From Flaccisagitta enflata (lineage: Eukaryota > Chaetognatha > Sagittoidea > Aphragmophora): a stretch of DNA of 64,000 bases. Below the pieces are notes generated by a model. That model was given only the letters and a program-made list of their open reading frames with translations. It made no database searches and had not been told where the DNA came from. This document shows positions 12,381 to 24,581 of this stretch, one piece after another. The stretch covers positions 46,686,001-46,750,000 of the forward strand of contig OZ231128.1 of NCBI GenBank assembly GCA_965153355.1, written 5' to 3'. Both the position numbers and the translations under genes were made by a program. How positions within the stretch are numbered: position 1 is the first letter of the stretch; each line of letters opens with the position of its first letter.

Positions 12381-12651
12381 GAAGGGAGAAAGAATCAAAC
12401 AAACAAAGAATCAAACAAACAAAGAATGAAACAAAGAAAAAAAGGAAGGAAGGAAGGAAGGAAGGAAGGAGGAAAGAAAGAAAGAAAAGAGAGAAGGAAA
12501 TATAAGTGTAACCAAAAAATCCATTCACCACATCAGTGTTAATGAAGCTAAATACGAGCGGGCCCGTCGGGCCCGCAGTGAGAAAAACTTGCGGGCCCGA
12601 CAGCAAAAATGCGGGCCTCGGGCCCGCGGGCCCGCTCTAAGATCAGGGCTG
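11743..12651. mobile_element. hAT-like non-autonomous element with 8-bp duplication
   Basis: Ends CAGCCCTGAT and ATCAGGGCTG form a TIR starting with CAG, flanked by an exact 8-bp duplication GTAGTAGT at 11735-11742 and 12652-12659. The inverse copy of the host palindrome (13930-13960) lacks it, giving the empty site. The interior holds GGGCCCG-rich subterminal blocks and purine arrays, but no transposase. An 8-bp TSD with CAG termini is the hAT hallmark. Confidence 0.8.
11990..12495. repeat. (GAAA)n and (GGAA)n purine microsatellites
   Basis: Purine arrays at 12000-12060, 12305-12381 and 12440-12490 inside the hAT-like element. They open long low-complexity frames on both strands (lysine/arginine or serine/phenylalanine repeats) that are not genes. 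Confidence 0.9.
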
Positions 12652-14520
12652 GTAGTAGTTTTTGGACTCACTAATGAGTGTGCAAAATTTCAGTTCTTCA
12701 AAAAAAATTTTGACACAGTTATGAAATCTTGAAATATTCACAAAATGCAATGTAAGAGGTTTTACCCTCCAAAATTTTTTTTTAAAATAAAAAATTTTGC
12801 CGATTGTTATTTTTTGACATAGTTAATAATAAATTAAGAGTTTCTGAAAAAATTTTTTAACTAGCCCTCTTAGAAAAATTTTTTTTCTTCTCAAAAACCG
12901 TGAAAATGACCCCTTTTTTAAAGTTGAATAAAAACTGTTCCTGTCTTCCTGATCATCTTCCACATTTTGGTGGAGGTTATTACCTATTATCTACCACTAA
13001 CTTCACCTAAAATTTGAGCTCACTCCATCAAGCAGTTTGGCCAGAAAATTGATATTTGAAAATTACTTTGTCAGAGCAAAATCAGCAAAATTAGCATTTT
13101 GGCCGTTTTTGAGCTTGCATAAAAATTCATTTTCTTTCAGAGACCTCCATTTGAATTGAAGTTACTTAGGTTTAAGCATATATTCATATTCCAAAATTTC
13201 ACACTTGTCAATCAAGCCGTTTTAGGGATATGATGGTCCAAAGTTTTAAAAAATGCCAATTTTCAACCAAATTACAATGAAAATTTTTCCAAAAATTTTT
13301 AAAAAAGTTGTCCTCAAGGTTTTGAATCTGGGTGAATAAGATAATTCCCAATTGTGTTGAACCCTTTTGGAACCATTTTATGAAAATTTTGTATTTTTTT
13401 TCCCCTAAGATTTGGTTTGAAAAATTGGCGTTTTAAACTTTGGACCATCATATCCAAAGCAATAAGAATAATAATGTATGCTTAAACCCGAGTAACTGTA
13501 AAATGGAGTCTCTGAAGAAAAATGAATTTATCTCAAAGCAAAATGGCAAATGTGTTCCTTTGATTTTATGATAACTTGAACAATATCTCCACAACTGTTT
13601 AACAGTGACTCAAATTTTAGTGAATTTAGGGTAGATAATAGGTAACAACACCAAAAATGAAGATGATCGATTTGGAGCTATTCAACTTTTAAAAAATGGG
13701 TCATTTTCACGATTTTTGAGATTTTTTTCTAAGATTTAGTTAAAAATTTTTTTCAGAAACTCTTAATTTATTATTAACTATGTCAAAAAATAACAATCGG
13801 CAAAATTTTTTATTTCAAAACAAAAATTTTGGAGGGTAAAACCTCTTACATTGCATTTTGTGAATATTTCAAAATTTCATAACTGTGTCAAAATTTTTTT
13901 TGAAGAACTGAAATTTTGCACACTTATTAGTGAGTCCAAAAATTACTACCACACCAAAAATCAGAAGATTTTATTGAAAACCTGAGGAGATATTCCACTT
14001 TTTGTGTTTTTTGAGTTTTGGGTGCCGTAGCCCCAAAAATGGGCGGAAAATCTCCAACAAAAAATGAATTTTATGTAAATGTGTCTTACTAATATACATA
14101 TGAAAGAATTTTTTTTGTGTGTAATTTTTGTGGTTAAAATCAGCAAAAGAACTGAAAAAAATTTTTTTGTTAAAAAAAAATGAAATTCTTGGATTCACTC
14201 AAAATAAACTTTTTTTTTCTAATAATTATAGCAAAAAATTATATCAATCGCGGACGAAATTATACCACATAACAATTATATCGATATTATATCGATATTA
14301 TATCGAAATTATAATTTTTTTATCAAAATTTTATCGAAATTATATCGAAATTATATCGAAATTATATCGCAGTGGTGCCATATGGTCAATATAACAGTTT
14401 TATTCAACCAATATAACTGTTTTAAGACAACTTACAACAATTATATTGATAATTATAATAATTATATTTTGGATTATCTAATAATTATACCATGAGCTAT
14501 AATAGTTAGATCCCAAAATA

Positions 14521-14645
14521 TAATAATTATATTTGGTCCAGCGAGCTTAAAAAAAAAACCCAGGCTGGGCACCTGCTTCGAGTAAAATACTCGAAGCAGG
14601 TGCCCAGCCTGGGATTTTTTTAAGATCGCTGGACAAAATATAATT
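14521..14645. repeat. Long near-perfect hairpin
   Basis: Inverted repeat whose arms include CCAGGCTGGGCACCTGCTTC and its exact reverse complement around a tiny AAA-type loop near 14583. The homology extends outward through A- and T-runs, aagatcgctggac and ataattata. Each arm is about 55 bp. Confidence 0.85.
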
Positions 14646-15081
14646 TTATCAAAATACTCGAAACAGTGAATTGAAAAAGTCGCATAACAATAAATGGCGC
14701 CAATGACAAATTTGTGTACAACGTGGTGCATTGTATGAACATTAACACTTTGAATGACGAGAACGAAGCCGTTTCGAAACACTTTCCACCACTGGCACAT
14801 CAGCTAACTAAACTTATCAAAACAGACAGATTCTAGATAACGAAGCCATGGTAATCGCATGAAATGTTGAAGCGGAAAAGAAATGGAATTAAACAAAGGG
14901 GAGTTTTATTTTTATACAAACAAAACAATTGTTACAAGAAGTTACATTTCTTTGTGGGACAAATGAATGTATTTGGCAGGCGTTTTACTGCGGAATGAAA
15001 TAAACCATAATATAACTGTTTTATTGCAGTTTTACGCGTGAAAAACTGAGCATTTTGCGACTCTCTCGGGCCATATACTTA
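14646..15081. other. Interior of the CACTC-ended element, no gene
   Basis: AT-rich. It contains gaaaaactgagcattttgcg at about 15040, which recurs in the same orientation near 24125 close to the other end, so it is a subterminal repeat of the 10.25-kb element. Confidence 0.5.
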
Positions 15082-15461
15082 AACAAGGCCAACACCTATA
15101 AGTCGCGTGCAAGACTTACAGACTTAGAATGACTTAGAATGACTTTGAATGACTTAGAATGACTTAAAATGACCAAAAACAACTTAAAATGACTAAAAAC
15201 CTAATAACCAAAAATGACTTAAAATGACTTAGAATAACTTGAAGTGACTTAGAATGACTCAAAATGACTTAGAATGACTCAAAATGACTTATAATAACTA
15301 TTAATGACTTTAAATGACTTAAAATAACTTAAGAAATGATGTTATATTGTAAAAAAGTAAAGTGTGTGACCGACGGGACTGACGGACGGATGGACCGACG
15401 GACGGACCGACGGACGGACCGACAAAGCGGGTTGCAGAGTCGCGTAGCACGCGACTAAAAA
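15082..15461 (+). mobile_element. AACAAGG...TAAAAA element, subfamily B, GACTTAGAAT cargo
   Basis: Complete copy. Head AACAAGGCCAACACCTATA; motif AGTCGCGTGC at 15101-15110; tandem GACTTAGAAT-like array (15115-15335); AAAGTGTGTGACCGACGG core; ACAAAGCGGGTTGCAG; foot AGTCGCGTAGCACGCGACT at 15438-15456; AAAAA. Motif and foot end GCACGCGACT match perfectly. It is nested in the 10.25-kb element. Confidence 0.8.
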
Positions 15462-16317
15462 TTGGCAAACGTTCCGGCCGGATCTAACAATTATAATCAG
15501 GTGTACGTTGGTGTTGTGCGGCGGTAAAAAAGCTCGTAAGATCTAACTATTATAATTAGCGTTACTATGGTTTTATTAAGGCCTAAGAAAACGTTCGCCG
15601 GGGATCTAACAAATATACTCGACCATTGCCAGTCGGGCTCGCCCCTCACAATTTGACAGAGCCCGAGACAAAAACTTGAGCCCGGTAAAAATGTTATGCC
15701 AAATTTTACAATCATATCAGCCTAGATTTGTAAAAGTAGCCAATGACTAAATGGTATAATGATAAAATAATCACTACAAAGATGATTCAGTTTGTGAAAG
15801 AAATCAAAAAAATAAAAAACGACTGAAAACTTGATGATTTTTCAAATATTTAACTCAATCAGCTTGAGCACTTTGAATCCACCCCATTAATGACAGAGAG
15901 CCAGCCGGGCTCAGAGCTTGCAAAACATGAGAGCCCGAGAGCAAAATAGAGAGCACCGGGCTCGCGGGCTCGCTCTAAAATCAGGCCTGATTATACGCCT
16001 ATTCTACCGCGCACGCCTTTCCTCGCGTTCCTCAGCGTGACGTCCATTTTCGTTCTCAGCATCGATCGAGATTCGTTTTTGCGTCGTCCTTTTGTCCAAT
16101 TTCGTATTTCCGGCATTTGCGCTGAGCTTCCTCGTATCTCGACTGTGGAGAGGATTCTCCGTCGATTCCGATCGTCTTTTTGCGCAAAACGCGTTTTTTG
16201 CGCATAACTCGTTTTCCGCTCGGCGCTCCTTTTTCTCGTCTAGATTTGGTGTCTCCTCTCATCCTGGTCGTTGAGTGGTGGTCGCTGGATATTTTTGCGT
16301 TAACAAAGTAGTTCACA

Positions 16318-16414
<97 letters not shown>

Positions 16415-16444
16415 AAGATAGTTTTGTTTCACATTCATTTCTAT

Positions 16445-16502
<58 letters not shown>

Positions 16503-17262
16503 TCAAGAAACTTAAAAAATTGGCAAACGTTCCGGCCGGATCTAACAATTATAATCAGGTGTACGTTGGTGTTTTGCGGCGGTAAAAAAAGCTCGTAAGA
16601 TCTAACTATTACCAGTAATGGCGGCTGTCGCCGTGAGGAAAAAAGTCGTAAGCATTAGTCACTTTTCACCATGCTTTTATCCTCAGTCACTGAAATTTTT
16701 TTATTTGTTAGATCAAATCAAAAGCAATTGTATGTATTGGTTGCACTGAAAATCAGAGAAAAAAAGGACTGAGCCAAATGAGCTAGATGAGCTAAACTAT
16801 TCAAAATAACTCAACCAGACAACCAGCTTTGCTCACTGACATGCTTTCTTGTATTTGCATGCTTAAGTCAAAACATTAATATATTTATCCTTTTTTAAAA
16901 TTAGAGAAAAAAAGCAAGCTAAATGAGCTAAATGAGCTAAGATACTAAAAAACGCCCTCATAGATGAGCAGCTTTGCTCACTGACATGTTTTTTTAATTT
17001 GCTTGCTTAAATAAGTATGAATATATTTATTCATTTATCATATTTGAAATCAGAAAAAAATAGATTGAGCTAAGTGAGCTAAATGAGCTAAAATACTCAA
17101 AAACGCCCTCACAGATGAAAACCCCGTTTCTCTCGAATATGTCAAAAAGTCGAAGACTGACTTCGACTTTTTTCCCGATAATTAGCGTTACTATGGATTT
17201 ATTAAGGCCTAAGAAAAATTTCGCCGGGGATCTAACAAATATAATTGGCTCGACCATTGTTT
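15462..17262. repeat. GGATCTAAC repeat segments, one copy split by an insertion
   Basis: A segment beginning ttggcaaacgttccggccgg with several GGATCTAAC/AGATCTAAC words is at 15462-15625. A second copy is split into 16517-16611 and 17175-17262 by about 560 bp (aatggcggctg...aagtcgaagactgac). GGATCTAAC also recurs near 18000. The word resembles repeated subterminal motifs of DNA transposons. Part of 15640-15985 has GGGCTCG-rich ends like the hAT-like element at 11.7 kb. Confidence 0.5.
16319..16500. repeat. (CT)n then (GA)n inverted microsatellite pair
   Basis: About 94 bp of pure CT (16319-16412), a 36-bp spacer (16413-16448), then about 52 bp of pure GA (16449-16500). The two arms are complementary and would fold back. 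Confidence 0.95.
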
Positions 17263-17414
17263 TTCGCGATTGTTTATACACGCTTTTCATTTTATAAGAA
17301 CATGGATTTCTGAAGTGAGCCTCAGCGTTCTTATTTTTAGCCCCATTTTGAGGCTCAACTGTTATTAACATTGGTCTCCTTCAAGGCCTATTCTGACCCT
17401 AATTCTGCCAAATA

Positions 17415-17750
17415 CCGTATTTTCTCTAAAAAGCGCCCCGGGCGCTTTTGAAATTGAAATATGACTTTACTTTTTAACCCTCCAATTAGCGCCCCCTTTA
17501 TATTGTACGTGAACTGTTATTGAGTCTTTTCTTTTTCATGAAAGGCTAGCAAATTGCTAAATTTGAGTCAAAATGAATATATTCATTGCATATCTGTCTG
17601 AAAATCTTTGAAAATGGTTCATTGTGTTGTATTATTTTATCATGTTACTAAATATTTCTGTCCAAATCTCTTCTGTAAAGTGTAATATCAAGAAAAAAAG
17701 AGGAGGGGGGCGCTTTTTGGAGGGGGGGGCGCTTTATGGAGAAGATACGG
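17415..17750. mobile_element. CCGTATTTTCTCT-ended MITE, uninterrupted copy
   Basis: Starts CCGTATTTTCTCTAAAAAGC, ends GGAGAAGATACGG, flanked by TA. It is a sister of 5491-6155 without the nested element. The interior lacks coding potential. Confidence 0.7.
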
Positions 17751-18949
17751 TAGCCCAAATCCAAGCAATATGGCCCAAATCTAAGCGAAATGGCCCAATT
17801 CCAAGCATAATCGCCCTAATCCAAGCAAAATGGCCCAAATCGTTTTAGGAGCTAAAGCTCTGCAAATAAAAGCACTATTTTGCTAAAACCACAACGATAC
17901 ACAGACAGACTAAGACTGAATAACAAGAATCGCACAAAACAATGCTCGAGCCGATTATATTTGTTAGATCCTAAGCGAACGTTTTCTTTATCGCATGTAG
18001 GATCTAACAATTATACTACCCTTTGCCTATGTAAACTGCCTAAGTCCTAGTAACATATTACTACATAAATAGGCTATTATCTCATAAACTAGGCTTCAGA
18101 TTTAATTTGAATTTTGCAGGGGCTGTTCAATTACTATCGCTTACTTGTATACCAAATCAAAAAAAATTCACATAGTTTTACTACCCTCTACCTATGTAAA
18201 TCGCCTAAGTCCTGATAACATATTACTACAAAAATAATAGGCAAAGGGTAGTAAAAGTTTATGAATTTTTTGAAAATTGGTACACAAGCTCCTATTGACC
18301 TATAAACAACACCAGCAAAGTTTCATAAAATTCTGAAGTCTGGATCCAAAGTTATGAGAAGGTTTTAAACAACAAACAAACAGACTACACGATCACTGCT
18401 ATCACATAGTCACCGACGAAAACTGTTTGTCGGGGACAAAAAATAAAATAATAATGGCAGAATGACATACAGTTGAACCTCGCTCTAACGGATTTCAGGG
18501 CAGATGCAGAAATAAAGAAGTTGGATTTTCGGTTTTCGAAACGCCCCCACGTTTTTTAACGAGTAAGAAGAAGACGATCTCCGATGGGGCTGAAATTTTT
18601 ACCGGATGTTGAGCCTGCCCAGGGCCAGCTCTGTGCAAAATTTCGTCGAAATCGGCCCAGTGGTTCAGGATTTATAAGCGGCCGAAGTTGACATGCGTTT
18701 GGCGAAAGAGTTGGATTTTCGTTTTTCAAAACGCCCCCACGTTTTTTAACGAGTAAGAAGAAGACGATCTCCGATGGGGCTGAAATTTTTACCAATTTGT
18801 AGCGAGGTATAAAAGCATTGGTACGACTCCAAAGTCCAATGTTATTAAAACACAATGTTATAAAACACACAAGTCTTTTACCCTCGATTAACTTCCATAG
18901 ACAGGGTCAGAGGCAGGGGCCTCAAGTCCATGGGTACCCCTGGGGGTAC
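17751..18949. other. Non-coding interior with inverted and direct repeats
   Basis: Short CCCAAATCCAAGCAAAATGG units at 17750-17840. An inverted pair around tatgtaaactgcctaagtcc at about 18025-18255. A phrase acagttgaacctcgctctaa at 18471, reminiscent of pogo/Tigger ends. A direct duplication (gttggattttcg...aacgagtaagaagaagac) at 18514-18590 and 18711-18790. No gene was recognised. Confidence 0.45.
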
Positions 18950-21700
18950 TTATGATGCACAGGGGCTAGTAGCCCACGCAGAATAAAACACAAAGTCAAA
19001 TCAAGGCCTTAGCCTTATATTCAATCAATAATAAAACGAGAGAGCAACAGCTATAGGCTTGTAGCCTAAAAATTACCGAACCATGTGGTTGTGAGATGCG
19101 GCTGCGTTGACAGGAGGCTGCAGAGTCTCGTCGAGGGTGTTGACGATGGCGTGAAGTAAGAAGGGTCTCGTGACGTCGAGGAAGTGTTGTTTGAGTTTGT
19201 TGTTGGCGTCTCGAGTTCGTGGCCTTCTTGTTGATGAAGCAGCAGCGTCCGGAAGCAGCAGCAGCTCGTCGTCGAGGATGATGCTTCAGCAGCGTGGACG
19301 AGGTGATGCAGAGAGTTGATGAGGACGTCGAGGGTTCGGTAAAGGTGTCCACAAGACGAATCTGGTGTCTCTATAGTCGGTTGTTTAGGCGTGGTGGACG
19401 TCCGAAATTGACGACGCGAATAGCGATTTTCGAGCGATCCGAAAGGGCACTTCCGGTTGGCGTAGAGTCACGAAATTTTCAGGGGTGGTAGACGGACCCT
19501 TGGAGTGTCTTCAGTTCAAATTTGGCGATCGTGGGACGACTCCTTCGAGTTCTCGATCAAATTGAAAATATGGGCGGTTTTCGAAGTCAAAAACGAGGAT
19601 TTTTCCGCCGAGGGAATTTTCCACCTTCCCGTAGTTGCAATTCGATGAGCTTTGGAATGAAGCTAGTAGAGGTGCTGTAGTAGTTGGGGTTCAAATCTCG
19701 TGACGATCGGTTCGCAGGTTGAGCCGCAACAGCTCGTCGAAAACGAAGTTCGAATGGGCGCTGTTCGAAGGTTGAAAAAGAGTGGATTTCTTCTTTTCCT
19801 TCGCGAAGTGGGCGAGTTGTGGACGCTGAAGCGGCTCGTGGAGAGGCTGGAGAGGCTCGTGGGACGTCGTGGATCCACTGGAGATGCTCGTGGTCCCGTG
19901 TATTGGCGGCTCGACTCGATCACATGCGGAAGTAAGACGGGAAGGAAAACAGCATGAGTAAGAGACAAATATGTTTGAATGTCTGTCGAGTTGGTCAAGG
20001 AGGTAAATGAGTGTTAAATATATTGTTATTTCACTCTGTAACCGGCTCACCCAATGGAGTGGGTGCGTTTGCTGGCACCGGAATCCTCCTTAACGCCAAA
20101 TCCCACAGGCAGTTGGATTCCAGCTTCGCCTGAAGCAGCTCCCGAGGCCAGCCAAGCTTCAGGACTCCTCTTCTTAGAAATGGACGAAGATAAGCGAAAT
20201 TGATGTTGAAGTTTGAAGGCGAAACGGATGCGATTTCGACGAGCGACTGCGGCCGAATGCGTGAAGATATCTTGACAGATTTTGGTGTGGAGATGCCTGA
20301 GGACCTCCTCTACGATATCCAACCGTCCGTTCACGATTCATTCATTGTTTCTGGGGTCAAATTCGCGATCTCGTCGAGGGCCATCGGCGGTCCGAAGGCG
20401 AAGAATGGCGAAGGCGAAGCGGATGCGTTTTTGACGAGGTGCTGCGCCCGAACCGTTTGAAGCGGGGTGCTGATTTTTGGTACAAAGTTGCCTCTGTACC
20501 TCTTCTACCACGTCCCACCGTCCGGAGGTCTCAGCTCGACGAATTCGATGCGAGAATGAAAGGCCCGTGGGGGGGCCTACGGAGCTCCGGAGGCGAATTT
20601 TCGATTGGAAAGAGTGGACGAAAGTATTGTTGTTGACGGCTCGAGGGCGTCCTCGTGGGCGCTGTCGTCGTCTCCACGCGATGTCAGAAGGTTGGAGAAA
20701 GTGACTAGTACTTCTTTTTGTCTTTTAGTCGGTAAAAATTTTTTTACCGGTAGCTCTGTGTGAAATTTCATCGATGTGGGCCAAGTAGTTTAGGATTTGT
20801 GGCCGACCGAAGTTGACTTAAGTTCGGCGAAGAGGATGCGGATTGAGCGACTCGACGAGGTGCTTGGGGGTCGAGGGTGTTGTTGCTGCTTGGTCTGTCG
20901 GTAGAGGGGACCTTGCTGCTGCTTTACCTCGATTCCCAGCTCGATTGGCGAAGAAATGAGTTGTTGAGCCGCAGTCAAAGTCGGTGGATGCGGAGGCTCG
21001 TCGACAGCGATGTTTGAGGGCTTCCACGAGCTGTTGGACGAGAGTAATCGTTGCAGTCGCGGTTGGAGCACGTAGTGGTCGACCTGATGTACGTCTGTAG
21101 CGATTTGGTTGACGATTGGACTCGAACTCCGCGCTGTAGAGTCGTTTGAATGTGGCGGCGGCGGCGGTTCGTCGAGGACGCGATTAGGATGCGGTTGGCG
21201 GGAGACTGGAAGTTCGAGGCGCCGTTAATCGAGTTAGTTCATGTACCCCTAAGTGTCCTCCGCCTTTTCCCCGCATTTGCCGATCCTGAGTGTCGTGGTG
21301 CCGGAGCTAGACGTTGTTGTTGCTGTGGGCGGCGGCGGTTTGTCGGAGGCGCAGTTGGGATGCGGTTGGCGGGCAGCTGGAGGTTCGGAGGGCCGTGAAT
21401 CGAGTTGGTTCATGTACCCCTAAGTGTCTTCCACCTTTTCACCGCATTTGACGATCCTGAGTGCCGTGGTGCCGAAGCTAGACGTTGTTGTTGCTGTGGG
21501 CGGCGGCGGTTCGTCGAGGACGGGATGCGGATGCGTTTGACGACGGACTGGAGGCTCGTGGCGTCGCAGATCGAAGTGGTTCATGTACCCACAGTTGTGC
21601 TTCACCTTTTTGCCGGATTTGACGATCGTGGGTGTTGTACAACCGAAGTTATATGTTGTTGTCGCCGATGGTGTTTGCCTCTGGCGGCTTCTCACAATGC
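18950..21700. other. GC-richer block with about 171-bp tandem units
   Basis: Base composition shifts to higher GC with CGTCGAG, GTTGTTGTTGC and GGCGGCGGCGG words. Roughly two and a half copies of a 171-bp unit occupy 21140-21680 and keep one reading frame across a stop at about 21399. Similar short frames exist on the other strand, and no family was recognised. A phrase like tgcaaaatttcgtcgaaatcggcc recurs at 18640 and 20760. It may be degenerate transposon interior. Confidence 0.35.
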
Positions 21701-22725
21701 ACTATGTTCTGAGAGCGACTCAAAATTGGACAAAAATCATCTGATAGATTTCTTATGTTTTAATGTTGTAAAATTACATATTATATATAAAAAATAATAT
21801 TTTTTTTATTTTTTGCCTTTTTTGTTATTTTTTTTTAATAGAAAATCACAAGAATAACCAAAATGACTAAGATACCTGATATGATTAAAATGACTAAAAT
21901 GATTAAAATGATTAAATTAACTAAAATGACCAAAATGACTTAGATGACCAAAGTGACTAAAATGACCCAAATCACAAAAAATCACAAAAAAACACAAAAA
22001 TGATAAAAATGACAAAAATTAAAAAAAAATGACAAAAATGACAAAAAATGATAAAAAATGACAAAAATGACAAAAATGACAAAAATGACAAAAATGACAA
22101 AAATGACAAAAATGAAAATAAATGACAAAAAATGACAAAAAATGACAAAAAATGATAAAAATGACAAAAATGACAAAAATAAAAATAGCGAAAATGCGAA
22201 AATGCGAAAAATGACAAAAATGACAAAAATGACAAAAAATGACAAAAATGACAAAAAAAATGGAAAAAAATGACAAAATTAATAAAATTGACAAAATTGA
22301 CAAATTGACAAAATTGATCAAAAAAATTGACAAAATGACAAAATGACAAAAAATGACAAAAATGACAAAAATGACAAAAATGACAAAATGACAAAAATTA
22401 CAAAAAATGACAAAATTGACAAAAATGACAAATTGACAAAATTGACAAAAATTGACAAAAATTGACAAAAATGACAAAAAATGACAAAAAGAAAAAAATG
22501 ACAAAAATGACAAAAATGACAAAAATGACAAAAATGACAAAAATGACAAAAAATGACAAAAAATGACAAAAAAATGACAAAAATGACTAAAAAGGAAATA
22601 AATAATATTTTTTCGAAATAATATATAAATTTACAGTATTATAACATAATAAATCCATCAGATAAATTTTGTCCAATTTTGAGTCACTCTCAGAACAAAG
22701 TGCAATGAGGCCAAGTCAGAGGTTC
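21700..22725. repeat. Foldback with (AAAATGAC)n loop
   Basis: Inverted arms around ctgagagcgactcaaaattgg at 21708-21800 and its inverse at 22610-22705 enclose about 750 bp of AAAATGAC-type tandem repeat (21840-22590). The layout, arms plus simple-repeat loop, repeats the plan of the interspersed elements here. Long minus-strand frames of phenylalanine, serine, histidine and cysteine come only from the repeat. Confidence 0.75.
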
Positions 22726-24195
22726 CTTTACACTCGATATTTTTGGGCCATTGTTGCTTGACAACAGTGTTTTTTGGAACACGTATGATGCTCCGCTCGC
22801 CTTCGGAATTCGTACGGAAGCTTCTCCGGTGGCGGCGGCGGCGGCGGTGTGAAAATGTCCGCTCGCCGGCCGCGCCGTTTGATGATAAACGCGGATCTCT
22901 ATAGGCTGTCCAGCCGGGCCGTTCGTCGTTCGAATATCGGTGTAAAATGCGAGAAATCCGGGTCTCTAGCAAGCCGCAAAACAGTCACGATATGGATGTT
23001 ACGCGCGCGCGATTCGGCACTTGATAAGTAGGGGTAAAATCGGTAATAAGGATGTAAAGAAAGCCAACAAGACAAAAATGCGGATACTCCCTCAAAACCT
23101 TATCAAAATGAGCGCAAAAATGAGTACAAAAATGGGCATGAAAATGAGCATGAAAATGGATATGAAAATGAGCACGAAAATGACAAATAACAATGATATC
23201 TAGATGATAATTCATGAGCGCCTCCAATATTCATCTCCGGCGAGGTCATTCAAAAGACCATTCATAAGTCCGTTCACGAGGCCATTCACGAAGCTATTCA
23301 CGAGGCCATTCACGAAGCTATTCACGAGGCCATTCACTAGGCCATTCATCAGTCAGCTCGTAAGGCCATTCATATAGGATGAGTCATTCGTGAGTTATTC
23401 ATCTCCTCCGCCATTCATTCATCACCTCCTTCATTCATTCTCCTCGTCCTTCATTCATTTCCCGTTCAGTCATATAAATTCATTCTCCTCCGTCATTCAC
23501 GGCGTCGACCGTCCAGCATCTTCGCGTTTGCGCTTCTCCAACGATTTTGGGGCACGAAAGCCGAGTCCGTCCAAAGTTAGCTTGGTGAAGGGTGCGCAGC
23601 ATCCCCACCAGGCGTGAACAAATTTTACACAATCGTCGAATTTTTGCTGCAGTACGCTGGGCGTGCTGCGCTGCCGCTCGAAAAACGTTTACGAATCTGG
23701 AAAAGGGGGGAAAAAAAGAATTAGTCCAATACAAAAAACGGGCAGCATCCCCAACAGGCGCGAACAAATAATTGTAAAAAATTTTACGCAATCGTCGATT
23801 TTTTGCTGCGGTCCGCAGCATTACGCTGGGCGTGCTGCGCTGCCGCTGTTGCCTAATCTGCGGCGAGAGGAATTTCCGTCATTGAACAAAAGAGCAACCT
23901 TCTGGGTGTTCTCGGAAAAATGAAATGGTCGATAGATGTCGTATTTCGGCGTTGTGTTTTTTGTACGAAAAAAGAACAATTACATGACTGTCTATTTTGT
24001 TAAAGTGGCTGTACGTTATAATCGTTATAGTTTAGAAAACTCTGTCGCCAAAAATGGCTTGCATTTTTACTAAAGTTTTTCCACAATCTAATTATAATAC
24101 TTCAGATGACTCTAACGCGGGAAAAAATGAGCATTTTGCGCAACTCTTTCGGACCATATACTTATTATATTGCCAAAACACTTTGATTTTTGGTG
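22726..24195. other. Minisatellite and duplicated segments, no gene
   Basis: GGCGGCGG run near 22830; ATGAGCATGAAAATG repeats at 23110-23190; a 15-bp CCATTCACGAAGCTATT-like array at 23230-23350; a direct duplication of about 150 bp containing cgctgggcgtgctgcgctgc at about 23650 and 23825. No recognised protein. Confidence 0.45.
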
Positions 24196-24581
24196 AGACT
24201 TAGTGTTATGGCACTTTATGAAAAATCGCGAAGTAAAAGTGATATAAAAAATATATTAATGAATCCAGAATTTTTCGGCTACCTTCAATATGATATAATT
24301 AAAATATTCCACTGTTTTCCGGCAAAATGGGTGGGATGAAATATAATTTCGATATAATGACTGTATAATTGTTATGTCATATAATTTCGTCCGCGATTGA
24401 TATAATTTTTTGCTATAATTATTAGAAAAAAAAAGTTTTTTTTGAGTGTTCGCTCCAAAACCTTATGCAATATAGAGGACCTATAGGTGCATAAGAGGGT
24501 AAAAAATTTTAGATTGATTCCTAGCGGTTTGGCAGATATCGCTTCCCTGGAGTTGGTCAATTCTTCGATTCTCGTACTGTA

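Larger units (their letters stand above)
14196..24448. mobile_element. 10.25-kb CACTC-ended element, TIR about 70 bp
   Basis: Left end CACTCAAAATAAACTTTTTT and right end, in inverse, CACTCAAAAAAAACTTTTTT; similarity continues through CTAATAATTATAGCAAAAAA and ATTATATCAATCGCGGACGA. Flanking TT on both sides and the intact opposite arm of the host palindrome (ggattcgctcc near 11500) define the empty site. The interior has many ATTATAT palindromes, GGATCTAAC repeats, GC-richer blocks and nested elements. No transposase is recognised. CACT-type ends with a 2-bp duplication could place it near CACTA/Chapaev-like elements; this is weak. Confidence 0.6.
11378..24579. mobile_element. Mariner-like palindromic element (TA target), about 2.03 kb before nested insertions
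   Basis: Starts CAGTACCAGAATCGAAGAAT and ends with the inverse (ATTCTTCGATTCTCGTACTG), flanked by TA, within the GGTC-rich core of the host element. Arms run 11378-13270 and 13400-24579 around a centre near 13335; matching pairs include 12660-12900 with 13740-13940. The element is a near full-length palindrome without coding capacity. It is interrupted by the hAT-like element at 11743-12651 and the 10.25-kb element at 14196-24448. Confidence 0.7.

Noticed and set aside
11774-12606. Ser/Phe- and Lys/Arg-rich frames
   Set aside because: Purine/pyrimidine microsatellites inside a hAT-like element.
21982-22580. Phe/Ser/His-rich minus-strand frames up to 176 codons
   Set aside because: Translation of the (AAAATGAC)n repeat.
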